From the NCBI GenBank assembly GCA_012513515.1, contig JAAZCA010000017.1, forward strand, positions 1 to 50,449: a DNA stretch of 50,449 nt. Reading direction: 5' to 3'. Shown one piece after another: positions 43,601 to 50,449 of the stretch. Both the position numbers and the translations under genes were made by a program. How positions within the stretch are numbered: the stretch's first letter is position 1; every line of letters begins with the position of its first letter. The stretch is from Myxococcales bacterium. GTDB lineage: Bacteria > UBA10199 > 2-02-FULL-44-16 > JAAZCA01. The notes under the pieces are model-generated. The model was not told the DNA's origin. It ran no database searches and worked only from the letters and a program-made list of their open reading frames with translations.

Positions 43601-44245
43601 TCAGCAAAGGGCCTTTCTGATGGCAGAAAGCTGCGGTTCGAGCTGCGCATCTATCGTTCCGACTTCAGACTCGACTATGCAACCTCCCTTGGAAACCCCA
43701 TCGTCAGGGCGAATGGTCAATCTCTTCGTCTTATCCACATACTGCCTGAAATCGGAACCCTCTTCGATGAGAAGTTTATAGTCCTCGGGGTTGAACCTTA
43801 TCACGATTCTATCGCCGAGAGTTTTTTCAAGAGCCTGCTTGGCAACAGCCTTGACGAGTTCGGTATTTTGAATTGTCAAATCACCTATTATCTTTTCGGC
43901 GATCATCATCGCAAGCTTCACAACATCGGATTCCACCTCGGCGTAAAATTTCTCCTTCAACGTCTCAAGCATCAAAAGCTTCTCTGTCACCGCAGCTAGC
44001 CCCTTGGACTGCCCCTCGGCATACCCCTTCTTTACCGCCTCTTCAGCCCGTTTTTTGCCATCCGCAAGCACCGACTCGGCCTGAGCCTTTATATCGGCGG
44101 ACTGCTTGAGCGCATCCTTGACTATCTGGTCTGCCTTGCTCCGGGCATCCATAACCCTTTTATGGATGACCCCGCCGGAGTCGAGCAGGCGATCCGAGGA
44201 GGGGGAAGATTGTGCAACCCCACGACCTTTAACGATTTTTGACAT
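43601..44245 (-). CDS. sctL: ATPase stator SctL (FliH family)
   Basis: 214 residues. Helical N-terminal part (KADQIVKDALKQSADIKAQA) and a C-terminal FliH/V-ATPase E-like domain (VVKLAMMIAEKIIG, GGCIVESEVGTIDAQLEPQL). It joins the ATPase to the FliM/FliN ring. Directly upstream of sctN. Confidence 0.92.
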   Translation of the reverse strand: MSKIVKGRGVAQSSPSSDRLLDSGGVIHKRVMDARSKADQIVKDALKQSADIKAQAESVLADGKKRAEEAVKKGYAEGQSKGLAAVTEKLLMLETLKEKFYAEVESDVVKLAMMIAEKIIGDLTIQNTELVKAVAKQALEKTLGDRIVIRFNPEDYKLLIEEGSDFRQYVDKTKRLTIRPDDGVSKGGCIVESEVGTIDAQLEPQLSAIRKALC

Positions 44246-44330
44246 ATCGGATAATCCTTTCCCAAAGCATCAAAGCGCAGTCGGTGCCAAAACACGGCCG
44301 CATCGGTAGATTAATAGCACAGGGAGAGAT

Positions 44331-45389
44331 TTATGCCAACTGATGGAGGGTTTTTGTCTCTTCTTCCCACGGATCGGATTCCGCGGACTTATTTTCGATA
44401 TTATCGCCGCCATCTTCAAATTCCCCGAGCCAGGCTCTATCTACACGCCCCTCCTGTGCAAGAAACCTCACCGCACTGAGGACCATATCGCGGCGCTGCT
44501 CCGATGAAACGAAGTTATGGCGGATGCGCCTCTCATCTACGAAGCGCTTCAATTTATAGCCGTCCTTGGGATCGAGCCGCTGCAGGATGAGCCGCATCAG
44601 ATCGACAGTGTCTTCATCCATCGCATCGGCAAATGCGCCAAGCCCTATGGTCTTCAGGAACTGCTTCGATCCCATCCTTTCGCTCTCTAATTTCATAAAA
44701 GTAGCCTTAGCCTGCCTAACAAATTCAGGCGCAACTTCAGGCGGAAGGGCATCTACCCTGGCCTTCAATTTCTTGGCTTCTTTTATATCCAGTCTGTTGT
44801 AGATTATTTTGAGGACGTTAGGGGACATCTCTGAAAGCGCGATGGCGAGTTCCGTTAAACCGAGTTCCACAAACAGTTCTTCCAGCTCAGGCTCTTTCAG
44901 ATAGTAAAGATTCTCAAATCCCGGATTGCCTATCAGCCGCGATATTCTCATGGGCAGGAAATTGCCTTCAAATTTCCTGCGGATGGTATCGAGAACGTCC
45001 GGATGCACGGAAAAAGATTCAACCATATTGGGAACCTGTTTGCAGATGATGGGAGAGAGGTTCTTGAGAATGTACCTGACATGACTCGACGGCAGAAAGC
45101 GAAGTATTATACCTATTACCCTCGGCGGCTCATCCTTTAACTTTTCAAGTATCCACGCAGGATGTATTTCAGCGAGGCTCGAAAATGAATCGAGGGAGAT
45201 AAGATTTTTAACCATCCTCTTCATCGCAAGTTCACGATCGTTTTCGCGCGCGTACCTCCCCACAAGAGTCGCATGAGCGCTGGCATCGCTCTCGCACATA
45301 AAATGCGCCAAGGCGGCGGCTTCCTCTCCGTCGCCCAGCACTGACATCGCCGCAACGATGCGCTGTCTATTATTCAGGGCCTGGTCCAT
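44331..45389 (-). CDS. FliG-like protein in the SctK position
   Basis: 352 residues. EPPRVIGIILRFLPSSHVRY matches the FliG middle-domain signature (EHPQTIALIL, L-x-x-x-x-A-x-x-I-L), and EPELEELFVELGLTELAIAL, then IIYNRLDIKEAKKLKARV, resemble the FliG C-terminal pattern (D-x-x-I-Q-x-L-L-x-E-V, then N-M-S-x-R-A). The order sctJ / this / sctL / sctN mirrors fliF-fliG-fliH-fliI. In injectisomes this slot is usually held by SctK, which lacks clear FliG likeness. An extra C-terminal region (about 240-352) follows. Motor function is unlikely; a scaffold between SctJ and the ring is inferred. Confidence 0.68.
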   Translation of the reverse strand: MDQALNNRQRIVAAMSVLGDGEEAAALAHFMCESDASAHATLVGRYARENDRELAMKRMVKNLISLDSFSSLAEIHPAWILEKLKDEPPRVIGIILRFLPSSHVRYILKNLSPIICKQVPNMVESFSVHPDVLDTIRRKFEGNFLPMRISRLIGNPGFENLYYLKEPELEELFVELGLTELAIALSEMSPNVLKIIYNRLDIKEAKKLKARVDALPPEVAPEFVRQAKATFMKLESERMGSKQFLKTIGLGAFADAMDEDTVDLMRLILQRLDPKDGYKLKRFVDERRIRHNFVSSEQRRDMVLSAVRFLAQEGRVDRAWLGEFEDGGDNIENKSAESDPWEEETKTLHQLA

Positions 45390-45401
45390 TATAGCTTATC
45401 C

Positions 45402-45896
45402 TCACTGAACCTGTGTGTTGAGGACCGATTTTACAGAGGACACACTCTGCTCCGCGACCTTTACGGTGAGTTCCGTCATCTGGGCGAAGTGAAAAACGTG
45501 GGCCTGGATTACAAGGAGCTCCTGATTGCTGAACTTTTTCCCGCTGTAAAGGACGTGGTTTACGAGGCTATTCATCTGCATCTGCCCGCGATTGACGTCG
45601 CCGAGCATCTCCATAACCTTTTTGGATGTCTCGGGCTGCGACAGCCCCGTGACCTGATCGGCCGGAGAAAATGAAACCGCTTCGCCGTTTAAGGCCTGCA
45701 TCTGATTGACCGGCGTTACATCCTGCTGCGCTCCGACTCCGAGCGCATCGGCGAATTCCGCGCCGGACTCCATCTTGCTCATCACATCCTTGAACTTGTT
45801 GCCGCCGCTCACCTCTTGCGCGAGCCCTTCGGAACGTCCGACCGCCTTGTTCAATGCTTCCTGATTGAGTTTTCCAACAATCGCGTCGATTGACAT
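45402..45896 (-). CDS. sctI: Inner rod protein SctI
   Basis: 164 residues. The C-terminal about 65 residues carry the SctI/YscI pattern: SGKKFSNQELLVIQAHVF, then TELTVKVAEQSVSSVKSVLN and TQVQ at the end. The rest is polar and probably disordered. SctI links the export gate to the needle. The ATG at 45896 (MSIDAIVGK) has GAGGAG upstream; a GTG two codons earlier overlaps the sigma gene stop. It is co-translated with the sigma factor. Confidence 0.82.
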   Translation of the reverse strand: MSIDAIVGKLNQEALNKAVGRSEGLAQEVSGGNKFKDVMSKMESGAEFADALGVGAQQDVTPVNQMQALNGEAVSFSPADQVTGLSQPETSKKVMEMLGDVNRGQMQMNSLVNHVLYSGKKFSNQELLVIQAHVFHFAQMTELTVKVAEQSVSSVKSVLNTQVQ

Positions 45897-45898
45897 AA

Positions 45899-46780
45899 TC
45901 ACTCCTCATCCATCACTTCGTTGCCCTGCCCGCCAACCGCCCTGTTTCTTATCCTCTTGAAAAGCAGCGAAAGCGCTCTTGCATGAAGCCTCGATGTCCA
46001 TGACTTCGACAGCCCCAGCTTCACGCCGACCTCTTCCAGAGTTCTATTTTGAAAGTAGTACATCATAATCAGCTGCTTCTCCTTTTCAGGAAGGCTGCCG
46101 ATCGCATCGCGCATATGTCTGCGAATCTGCATGAACTCGGCACGGTGTTCCACATTGACAGCATCGGCATCCTCGACCTCCATCTCCTCATGGGCATCGA
46201 GCGATATGATGTATATGGATGCAATGCTATTGACGGTCTCGGCGACCGCATTTTCCTCGCCCTTATCCCCCTCTTTCCTTCTGGCTTCGGCTGCGATGGT
46301 CCCGGAATGATTGAGCGATTTATTCTGCAGATATTCGTTCGCGGCTTCCTCGAATTTGATCTTGGCGTAGAGAGTTCTAGGAAGCCATCCGCTCCTGCGA
46401 AGGCCATCGTAGATGGCCCCTTTGATACGATAATACGCGAAGGTGCGGAAATCGACCTCCTGAGTGTCATCGAAGCGCTTGGCCGCTTCAAGGAGTCCAA
46501 GTCTGGCATTGCAAAGAACCTCTTCATAATCGACCGCTGAGGAGAGGGACTGACAGACCCTGTTTGCGATTGAAGCGGCATAGGGCATGTATTGGTTGAT
46601 AAGATCATCCCTGCGCCTGAGCTCCGCAATCTCCTTCTTGGTTGCCTGCTTATTGCCAAAGAGGGCTCTAACCTCATCTGCTGCCTTTTTAGCGGCGACA
46701 GAGGCCCTGACCCTGGCGCGGGCTTCGAGATCCCTCTTTGCGGATAACTTCCTATCATTTTTGACCGCCGTCTTTGACAT
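45899..46780 (-). CDS. FliA-type (sigma-28 family) RNA polymerase sigma factor
   Basis: 293 residues. Region 2: INQYMPYAASIANRVCQSL, then a VDYEEVL...GLLEAAKRFD and FRTFAYYRIKGAIYDGLRRS block, then WLPRTL as in FliA (region 3). Region 4: LPEKEKQLIMMYYFQNRTLE and VGVKLGLSKSWTSRLHARAL, a helix-turn-helix for the -35. It has a longer basic N-terminus and an acidic insert between regions 2 and 4. It opens the main secretion operon. Five sigma-28-like promoters in this window are its obvious targets. No FlgM-like anti-sigma was found here. Confidence 0.9.
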   Translation of the reverse strand: MSKTAVKNDRKLSAKRDLEARARVRASVAAKKAADEVRALFGNKQATKKEIAELRRRDDLINQYMPYAASIANRVCQSLSSAVDYEEVLCNARLGLLEAAKRFDDTQEVDFRTFAYYRIKGAIYDGLRRSGWLPRTLYAKIKFEEAANEYLQNKSLNHSGTIAAEARRKEGDKGEENAVAETVNSIASIYIISLDAHEEMEVEDADAVNVEHRAEFMQIRRHMRDAIGSLPEKEKQLIMMYYFQNRTLEEVGVKLGLSKSWTSRLHARALSLLFKRIRNRAVGGQGNEVMDEE

Positions 46781-46937
46781 TTGCCCCCCTACAATGCCCT
46801 CGGCGGCTATACATGCACTTTACATGCCATCCCAATTAGAGGGAAATCAGTCAATTTTTTCATTAGATATCAATAAGTTATGCAGAAATTCGGGAGGCGA
46901 TTTTGCTTCGTATAAGGGGCAAATGGAGAGATCAGTC

Positions 46938-46979
46938 ACCAAAACGAGAAAGCGACCCCCCTCTTTCAAGGGAGGTCGC
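46938..46979 (-). terminator. Terminator of the 47014-47439 gene
   Basis: Stem GCGACC(CCCCT) / AGGGAGGTCGC at 46952-46979. On the minus strand it is followed by TTTCTCGTTTT. It separates this single gene from the sigma-factor operon. Confidence 0.8.
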
Positions 46980-47013
46980 CAAAGAGCCCGCACATTAAAT
47001 TTAATCCCTTACA

Positions 47014-47439
47014 TCAGATCCTATGAGTCATCTCCGTCATCGATCCTCCCCGCGCCTCAAGAACCTGCATGATCTGCTGGTCATTGGCTGCCATAGTTCC
47101 TGCGGCGGGTTGAAGCTGCGACATGGCACCGAACTGCAGACCCGGGAAGGCCACCTGTGTCATCTGATCGCGCTGAGCCTTCTCCACCGCATTGGCATAT
47201 GCCCTTCTCTGCATCCCATCTCCGATGGCGCCAACGCCGTACATGCCGGCCGCTCCGATGGCAGCGGGCGGGAATAAAAATGAAAGCGGCATGGTCATCG
47301 ATCCAAGCACCTTTCCGAAACCGGAAAGAAATCTCCCAAAGGCCCCTGGTTTTTTTGCCTCGCGGAAGTTGGGATCCTGTCCCTGAACCATCCGCATCTC
47401 ATATCTAACCAAGTCAGTTTTAATAGTACGCAGCGCCAC
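47014..47439 (-). CDS. Small probable type III substrate with hydrophobic Gly-rich segment
   Basis: 141 residues. It starts at GTG (VALRTIKTD...), set by AGGAGG eight bases before. Residues about 34-72 are Gly- and hydrophobic-rich (FLSGFGKVLGSMTMPLSFLF), enough for one or two membrane helices, followed by a Gln/Met-rich tail (DQQIMQVLEARGG). It has its own sigma-28-like promoter and terminator, so it is a single-gene late unit. Small translocator or needle-type roles are possible. No family is recognised. Confidence 0.65.
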   Translation of the reverse strand: MALRTIKTDLVRYEMRMVQGQDPNFREAKKPGAFGRFLSGFGKVLGSMTMPLSFLFPPAAIGAAGMYGVGAIGDGMQRRAYANAVEKAQRDQMTQVAFPGLQFGAMSQLQPAAGTMAANDQQIMQVLEARGGSMTEMTHRI

Positions 47440-47478
47440 TTCGACAACCTCCTGTAGAGGATCATCCTCTCACTACTA

Positions 47479-47510
47479 TTATCGGTGAATGGATAAGGCC
47501 AAGTTGCTAA
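47479..47510 (-). promoter_or_regulatory. Sigma-28-like promoter, site 4
   Basis: On the minus strand TTAGCAACTT, then CCGATAA (47485-47479), with 17 bases between TAGCAAC and CCGATAA. It is 39 bp before the GTG at 47439; A/T-rich tract upstream. Confidence 0.7.
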
Positions 47511-47647
47511 TCTGAAAAATTTAATCCGGTGACACAAGCCGCCTGTGCCACCAATTAAAAACATTAAATATCAATGAGTTATAAATATATCTCTGGCAAA
47601 CGCACAATTTTTGGGGAGACAAGCCGCTTGTATCCCCGGAATCGGGG

Positions 47648-48604
47648 TCACTGGCCGTGGGGCAGCCCTTTCGGTCCTTCATCCATTATATGCCCCTCTA
47701 TGGCAGGATGATCCCCAACGTGGCTCTTCAACTGGCCTATAATCCTCCGCATCCGGCTCCCCTGAATGATGACGACTATCAGCGCAGAGGAAAGCAATAT
47801 GAGCAGGACAAAGAAGATCAGTATATAGACCTTCAGCTTCTCCTTGGATTCGGCATCCATCTTGAGCCCGACCAGCTCATCGGAATGAACGACAGGGCGC
47901 GGCTGGCTTGAGCGAACCGCACTCGTCGGAGATGGCATAACGGAGGCCGCTCCCAAGCTCTTCACATCGTCGGATTTCGGGACCCTGCCATCAGAGGTGA
48001 TGTAGGTTATTATTACCGTGACATCCCTAGGATTCATCTCCTCCACGGCGTTGGAGACGAACTGCTGTATCTTTGCCTCGGAAAGGGCCGATTCTCCCCC
48101 CTCAAGAGGCTTTGCCTTAACGACTACCGAGGCGGTAGGCCTCTGACGGTGGCGCGTCTCCGCATCGGCAAATTCCCCTCTCGTAGGGACGTTCAAAACG
48201 ACGTCGGCATCGACCACCTGAGGAATCCTGTGAAGTGAGTTTATTATTTCACCCTTCAGCGCCAACAGAAATCGCGCCTTTTGTTCATCAGGAGTCGGTA
48301 TCAAACCCTTTTCCTTATAGACGCCGGTAAGCCCCAGCTCCCTCTTTCTCGGAAGGTTATGCCGCACGAGAAGGGCGCGGGCCTTTACCAACTCATCCTC
48401 AGAGACGACTATGGAGTAGGTAACCTCATTTTGAACTATGTCTTTTTTCTTCACAGCCTTGATATTGTTTTCAGCGAGCAGAACGAGCATCTCGTTGGCA
48501 TCCTCCTCACTGAGATTTTGATAAAGCTCGATGCGACTGCAGGAGATGAGTAGAAAAAGGGCCGCAACGAATAGGATGATCAGCGCGCAACTGTTTTTCT
48601 TCAT
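47648..48604 (-). CDS. sctJ: Inner-membrane ring lipoprotein SctJ
   Basis: 318 residues. Signal peptide with lipobox LISC (Cys about 22), then SRIELYQNLSEEDANEML, a SctJ signature. RBM1 and RBM2 domains follow (about 25-85, 110-200), a linker, one membrane helix (about 258-280) and a short cytoplasmic tail. Its length and lipobox separate it from flagellar FliF (about 550 residues, no lipid). It marks this as a non-flagellar system. The start overlaps the TPR gene stop (ATGA). Confidence 0.94.
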   Translation of the reverse strand: MKKNSCALIILFVAALFLLISCSRIELYQNLSEEDANEMLVLLAENNIKAVKKKDIVQNEVTYSIVVSEDELVKARALLVRHNLPRKRELGLTGVYKEKGLIPTPDEQKARFLLALKGEIINSLHRIPQVVDADVVLNVPTRGEFADAETRHRQRPTASVVVKAKPLEGGESALSEAKIQQFVSNAVEEMNPRDVTVIITYITSDGRVPKSDDVKSLGAASVMPSPTSAVRSSQPRPVVHSDELVGLKMDAESKEKLKVYILIFFVLLILLSSALIVVIIQGSRMRRIIGQLKSHVGDHPAIEGHIMDEGPKGLPHGQ

Positions 48605-49014
48605 TTGGACACCTTTCCCTTCCCCTTCTTGGGCTCGAAACCGCCCTCTATCGCCTGAAGGAGCGCCCTTGCGAACTCCCCCGCGCCTGACTTGTCCGAA
48701 GATGCAACCTCATTGATGAGCTCCAGCGCCTCCTCCCTTTTTCCCGAAAAAAAGAGGGCCTCTCCATAATAGACCTTCGCAAAATAGCTTTTTGGATCCT
48801 TCTTCAGGGCGACCTTGTAATGCTTTATAGCACGCGCGAGTTTTCCCTCGCAAAACTCGACATTTCCAAGGGCGACCGATGGAATTTCGCTTTCAGGAGC
48901 CAGCACGAGCAGCCCCTCGAAGAGCTCGCGGGCCTCTTTAAACCTTTTCATCCCCAGATAAATGTAGCCCGCCTCCATCATCGCTGCCAGATGTTCCCTG
49001 TTCATCTCTATCAT
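48601..49014 (-). CDS. TPR protein, probable secretion chaperone
   Basis: 137 residues from the ATG at 49014, which has GGGAGAGG upstream; an earlier ATG at 49092 lies in a terminator hairpin and is rejected. About three TPR units (MKRFKEARELFEGLLVLAPE, GKLARAIKHYKVALKKDPKS, GKREEALELINEV). The Lys-rich C-terminus ends KKGKGKVSK. It overlaps sctJ (ATGA). SctG- or SycD-like chaperone for a needle or substrate is likely, but the class cannot be set. Confidence 0.75.
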   Translation of the reverse strand: MIEMNREHLAAMMEAGYIYLGMKRFKEARELFEGLLVLAPESEIPSVALGNVEFCEGKLARAIKHYKVALKKDPKSYFAKVYYGEALFFSGKREEALELINEVASSDKSGAGEFARALLQAIEGGFEPKKGKGKVSK

Positions 49015-49063
49015 GAGCCTCTCCCAATTCGCCGAATCTTTCGGTGACGACCAGACGCGCACA

Positions 49064-49099
49064 TAAAAAACCGCGGACTGCATTATATGCAATCCGCGG
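49064..49099 (-). terminator. Terminator of the 49123-49641 gene
   Basis: Near-perfect stem CCGCGGATTGCA / TGCAGTCCGCGG with a TATAA loop, then TTTTTT on the minus strand. Confidence 0.92.
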
Positions 49100-49122
49100 T
49101 GGGAATTCCAACCCTGTTTTAA

Positions 49123-49641
49123 TTATCTCGTCGTAAATTTTTCGATCATCGCCATCCTGGCGCGGTGATCAGCAGATAGTATGTTCGACTTGGTATTCCA
49201 TCCCTGCATATTGCTCTGCATGACGGCCTGCAACTCGAGGAGCTGAAGGTTATTCTGGTTCATCGTGTTTATCATATCCATGTGGCTGAATCCTTCCGCG
49301 CCAGGGATGACAGGCGTATTTCCTGAAGTTGGAAGGAGCCCCTGCGCTGTAAGCGCGTTTCCGCCGCCGCTGGCGAAATACGGGACGCCGCCCCCTGCCG
49401 CCTGAGCATTATAGGAGTTGACGCCGGAAAAGGCTGCCGCAAGAACCGTCGAAGAATTAACGCCGCCATAGAGGTTCATCGCGGTAGCCGCTGTTCCCTC
49501 AAAGGCGCCGACTGCATCCAGCATCGCATTGCCAAACTGTGGCGATGAAGCCCCGCCGTAGCTGGTACCATATGCACCCTTGGCCTTGGATGCCTTGGCC
49601 CCCTGTTTTATCGCCATCGTGTTTATAGTTTCTAAAGTCAT
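49123..49641 (-). CDS. Probable type III substrate, late promoter, filament-like C-terminus
   Basis: 172 residues from the ATG at 49641 (MTLETINTMAIKQ), preceded by GGAGG; a GTG seven codons earlier is less likely. The middle is Gly/Ala/Ser-rich and low in charge (AAAFSGVNSYNAQAAGGGV). The C-terminal about 50 residues are an amphipathic helix (NNLQLLELQAVMQSNMQGW, then ILSADHRARMAMIEKF), as in rod or needle subunits. It has its own sigma-28-like promoter and terminator, as expected for a late, abundant secreted subunit. A SctF needle is one option, but 172 residues is long for that. Confidence 0.65.
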   Translation of the reverse strand: MTLETINTMAIKQGAKASKAKGAYGTSYGGASSPQFGNAMLDAVGAFEGTAATAMNLYGGVNSSTVLAAAFSGVNSYNAQAAGGGVPYFASGGGNALTAQGLLPTSGNTPVIPGAEGFSHMDMINTMNQNNLQLLELQAVMQSNMQGWNTKSNILSADHRARMAMIEKFTTR

Positions 49642-49674
49642 ATGAAACCTCCAGAGCATCACCTTCCACTTGTG

Positions 49675-49706
49675 TTATCGGCCGGGGCAAAAGCGCAAGT
49701 TGCTAA
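49675..49706 (-). promoter_or_regulatory. Sigma-28-like promoter, site 5
   Basis: On the minus strand TTAGCAACTT, then CCGATAA (49681-49675), 17 bases between TAGCAAC and CCGATAA, behind a run of T (TTTTTTTTCG). It is 33 bp before the ATG at 49641. It has the same spacing as site 4. Confidence 0.7.
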
Positions 49707-49782
49707 TGTACGAAAAAAAAGTTCGTTCAGCCTAGCTGTTTGATTTTTATTGTCTTTTTAATTTGCGCCATTCGGGGAGGAC

Positions 49783-49860
49783 GACCACACTGTCATTCCC
49801 GCGGCACTAAGCCGCCGCTACCGCGGGGTTCCGACCGTTCACCAGTCACGGCTGTTGCGG
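49783..49860 (-). repeat. Dispersed intergenic repeat R2, copy 2
   Basis: Reverse complement matches 8095-8175 in blocks (CCGCAACAGCCGTGACT, GGTGAACGGTCGGAA, CCGCGGGAATGACA). It abuts the end of the next gene and supplies its stop codon (CCG CAA CAG CCG TGA). Confidence 0.75.
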
Positions 49861-50145
49861 CTTTTTCTTAGCCTTGGCCATTTCATCCTGAAGCCTGTAT
49901 TTTATAGCGAGCAGCTCGCGGAAAAGATCGAGGGTGAGCTCCAGCGCCCTCATCATGCGTTTGATGTCGCGCTGGGTGCCGAAACTCTTCCTCTTTTTGG
50001 ACATCTCGAAGAGTTCCCCATAGGCCTCCTCAAATGCCAGATTTATGGCATCAAAGTCCTCGGTATCTATCAGTTTTTCTACGGTTGGATAACCGGCCTG
50101 ACCATAGCGCTCCGCCTGAACTGGGGTAGAATTGGTATTTTTCAT
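49846..50145 (-). CDS. Small helical protein of the secretion locus
   Basis: 99 residues from the ATG at 50145 (MKNTNSTPVQAERYG); a TTG at 50181 is the other option. Helical, ending in a Lys-rich tail (RLQDEMAKAKKKPQQP). The last codons and the stop fall in a dispersed repeat, so the native C-terminus may have been replaced. Outermost gene of the locus; a chaperone or small regulator is possible, but no family is recognised. Confidence 0.55.
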   Translation of the reverse strand: MKNTNSTPVQAERYGQAGYPTVEKLIDTEDFDAINLAFEEAYGELFEMSKKRKSFGTQRDIKRMMRALELTLDLFRELLAIKYRLQDEMAKAKKKPQQP

Positions 50146-50348
50146 ACCCCGATAAATATCAAACCCGCCGCCAATTCGCAATGATTACTAAAAGTTGAAG
50201 TCGATTCAGGATGAAAAAAGCTCACCTTTCCCCCCTTCATTGCAGATAATCCTTTTATCCTTCATCTCCGTGTGTTAGAAATTGCCCTCGAAAAAGTCTC
50301 GCACGCGGCATGATTATTGCTCATTATATGTAGTAGCCAAGACTTGAT

Positions 50349-50381
50349 CTGACAGTCGGCACCCTCCCGGGTGTCTGTCAG
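50349..50381. terminator. Hairpin next to the transposase end
   Basis: CTGACAG (50349-50355) and CTGTCAG (50375-50381), with an inner CACCC / GGGTG, make a strong stem-loop directly downstream of the partial transposase. It may be its terminator or part of the element's end. Confidence 0.55.
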
Positions 50382-50382
50382 T

Positions 50383-50449
50383 TTAAGCCGCGATCAGTTT
50401 TTCTCTCGCAGCCGGTAAATTGTCCAAGAGCGTTTGCATCGGGGTCCTG
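50383..50449 (-). mobile_element. C-terminal end of a transposase (IS481-like), cut by window edge
   Basis: The minus strand reads RTPMQTLLDNLPAAREKLIAA (broken by the window edge), then TAA. The TPMQT(F/L)LD...A.EK(L/M)I ending is typical of IS481-type DDE transposases. Only 21 codons are visible, so family and intactness are uncertain. It marks a mobile element at the far edge of the secretion locus. Confidence 0.5.

Noticed and set aside
37007-48604. Reading the whole locus as a flagellar cluster
   Set aside because: SctJ is short and lipidated, an SctI rod protein is present, and no flagellin, hook, basal-rod or motor genes are seen; FliM-like lacks the CheY-binding helix.
49015-49092. 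Earlier ATG of the TPR gene before sctJ
   Set aside because: It lies within the terminator hairpin of the upstream gene and has no ribosome site; the ATG at 49014 has GGGAGAGG.

Overview
This window looks like a chromosomal segment of a Gram-negative bacterium of deltaproteobacterial type (Myxococcota / Bdellovibrionota / UBA10199-like; exact lineage cannot be fixed from this segment). Pointers are a Ser/Thr kinase with the HRDISPQN catalytic loop and PEGA repeats, an FHA-sigma54 activator, a Wzi-like outer-membrane barrel and an RND/MMPL lipid transporter. All coordinates, motifs and alignments were read by eye; no search was run. || Layout. 1-600: a duplicated tRNA-Thr region. 601-4722: a plus-strand accessory block with a 68-aa EF-hand-like protein, an unknown protein, a 698-aa unknown and a 279-aa SET-domain protein. 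The last two share a gap-free promoter, leader and about 74-residue N-terminus on unrelated bodies, as expected of type III effectors. 4726-9598: a truncated-looking Cache-HAMP-PAS sensor, an MFS sugar transporter, a small lipoprotein and a radical SAM enzyme. 9774-17259: a CDP-inositol pathway (DIPPS-like CDP-alcohol phosphotransferase, HAD phosphatase, inositol-phosphate cytidylyltransferase-like enzyme, flippase-like protein, class II aldolase, then LysR and inositol-phosphate synthase). 17312-24151: an envelope/lipid operon (AUR1-like PAP2, MMPL, Wzi, ChaN-like). 24396-28855: a glycolipid-like operon (GT4, NodB deacetylase, UPF0104), YggT/YggU, an FmdB zinc ribbon and an unknown membrane protein. 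28865-33102: PEGA kinase and FHA-AAA-Fis activator. 33338-50145: a minus-strand non-flagellar type III secretion locus (SctJ lipoprotein, SctI, SctL, SctN, SctO, SctP, SctQ, SctR, SctS, SctT, SycD-type chaperones and substrates). The last 67 bases are the end of a transposase. || Main point. The secretion locus keeps flagellar traits unusual for an injectisome: FliG-like, separate FliM-like and FliN-like, FliK-like and FliO-like proteins in flagellar operon order, plus its own FliA-type (sigma-28) factor. Five sites of the form CAAC-N15/17-CCGATAA (very like the sigma-28 -10 element GCCGATAA) precede the 68-aa EF-hand protein, both shared-N-terminus proteins, and two small probable substrates inside the secretion locus. 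This suggests one regulon in which a dedicated FliA-like factor switches on late substrates and effectors of a flagellum-like injectisome, with effector genes about 45 kb away joined to it only by promoter and N-terminal module. SctC, SctD, SctU, SctV and a clear SctF are not in the window.
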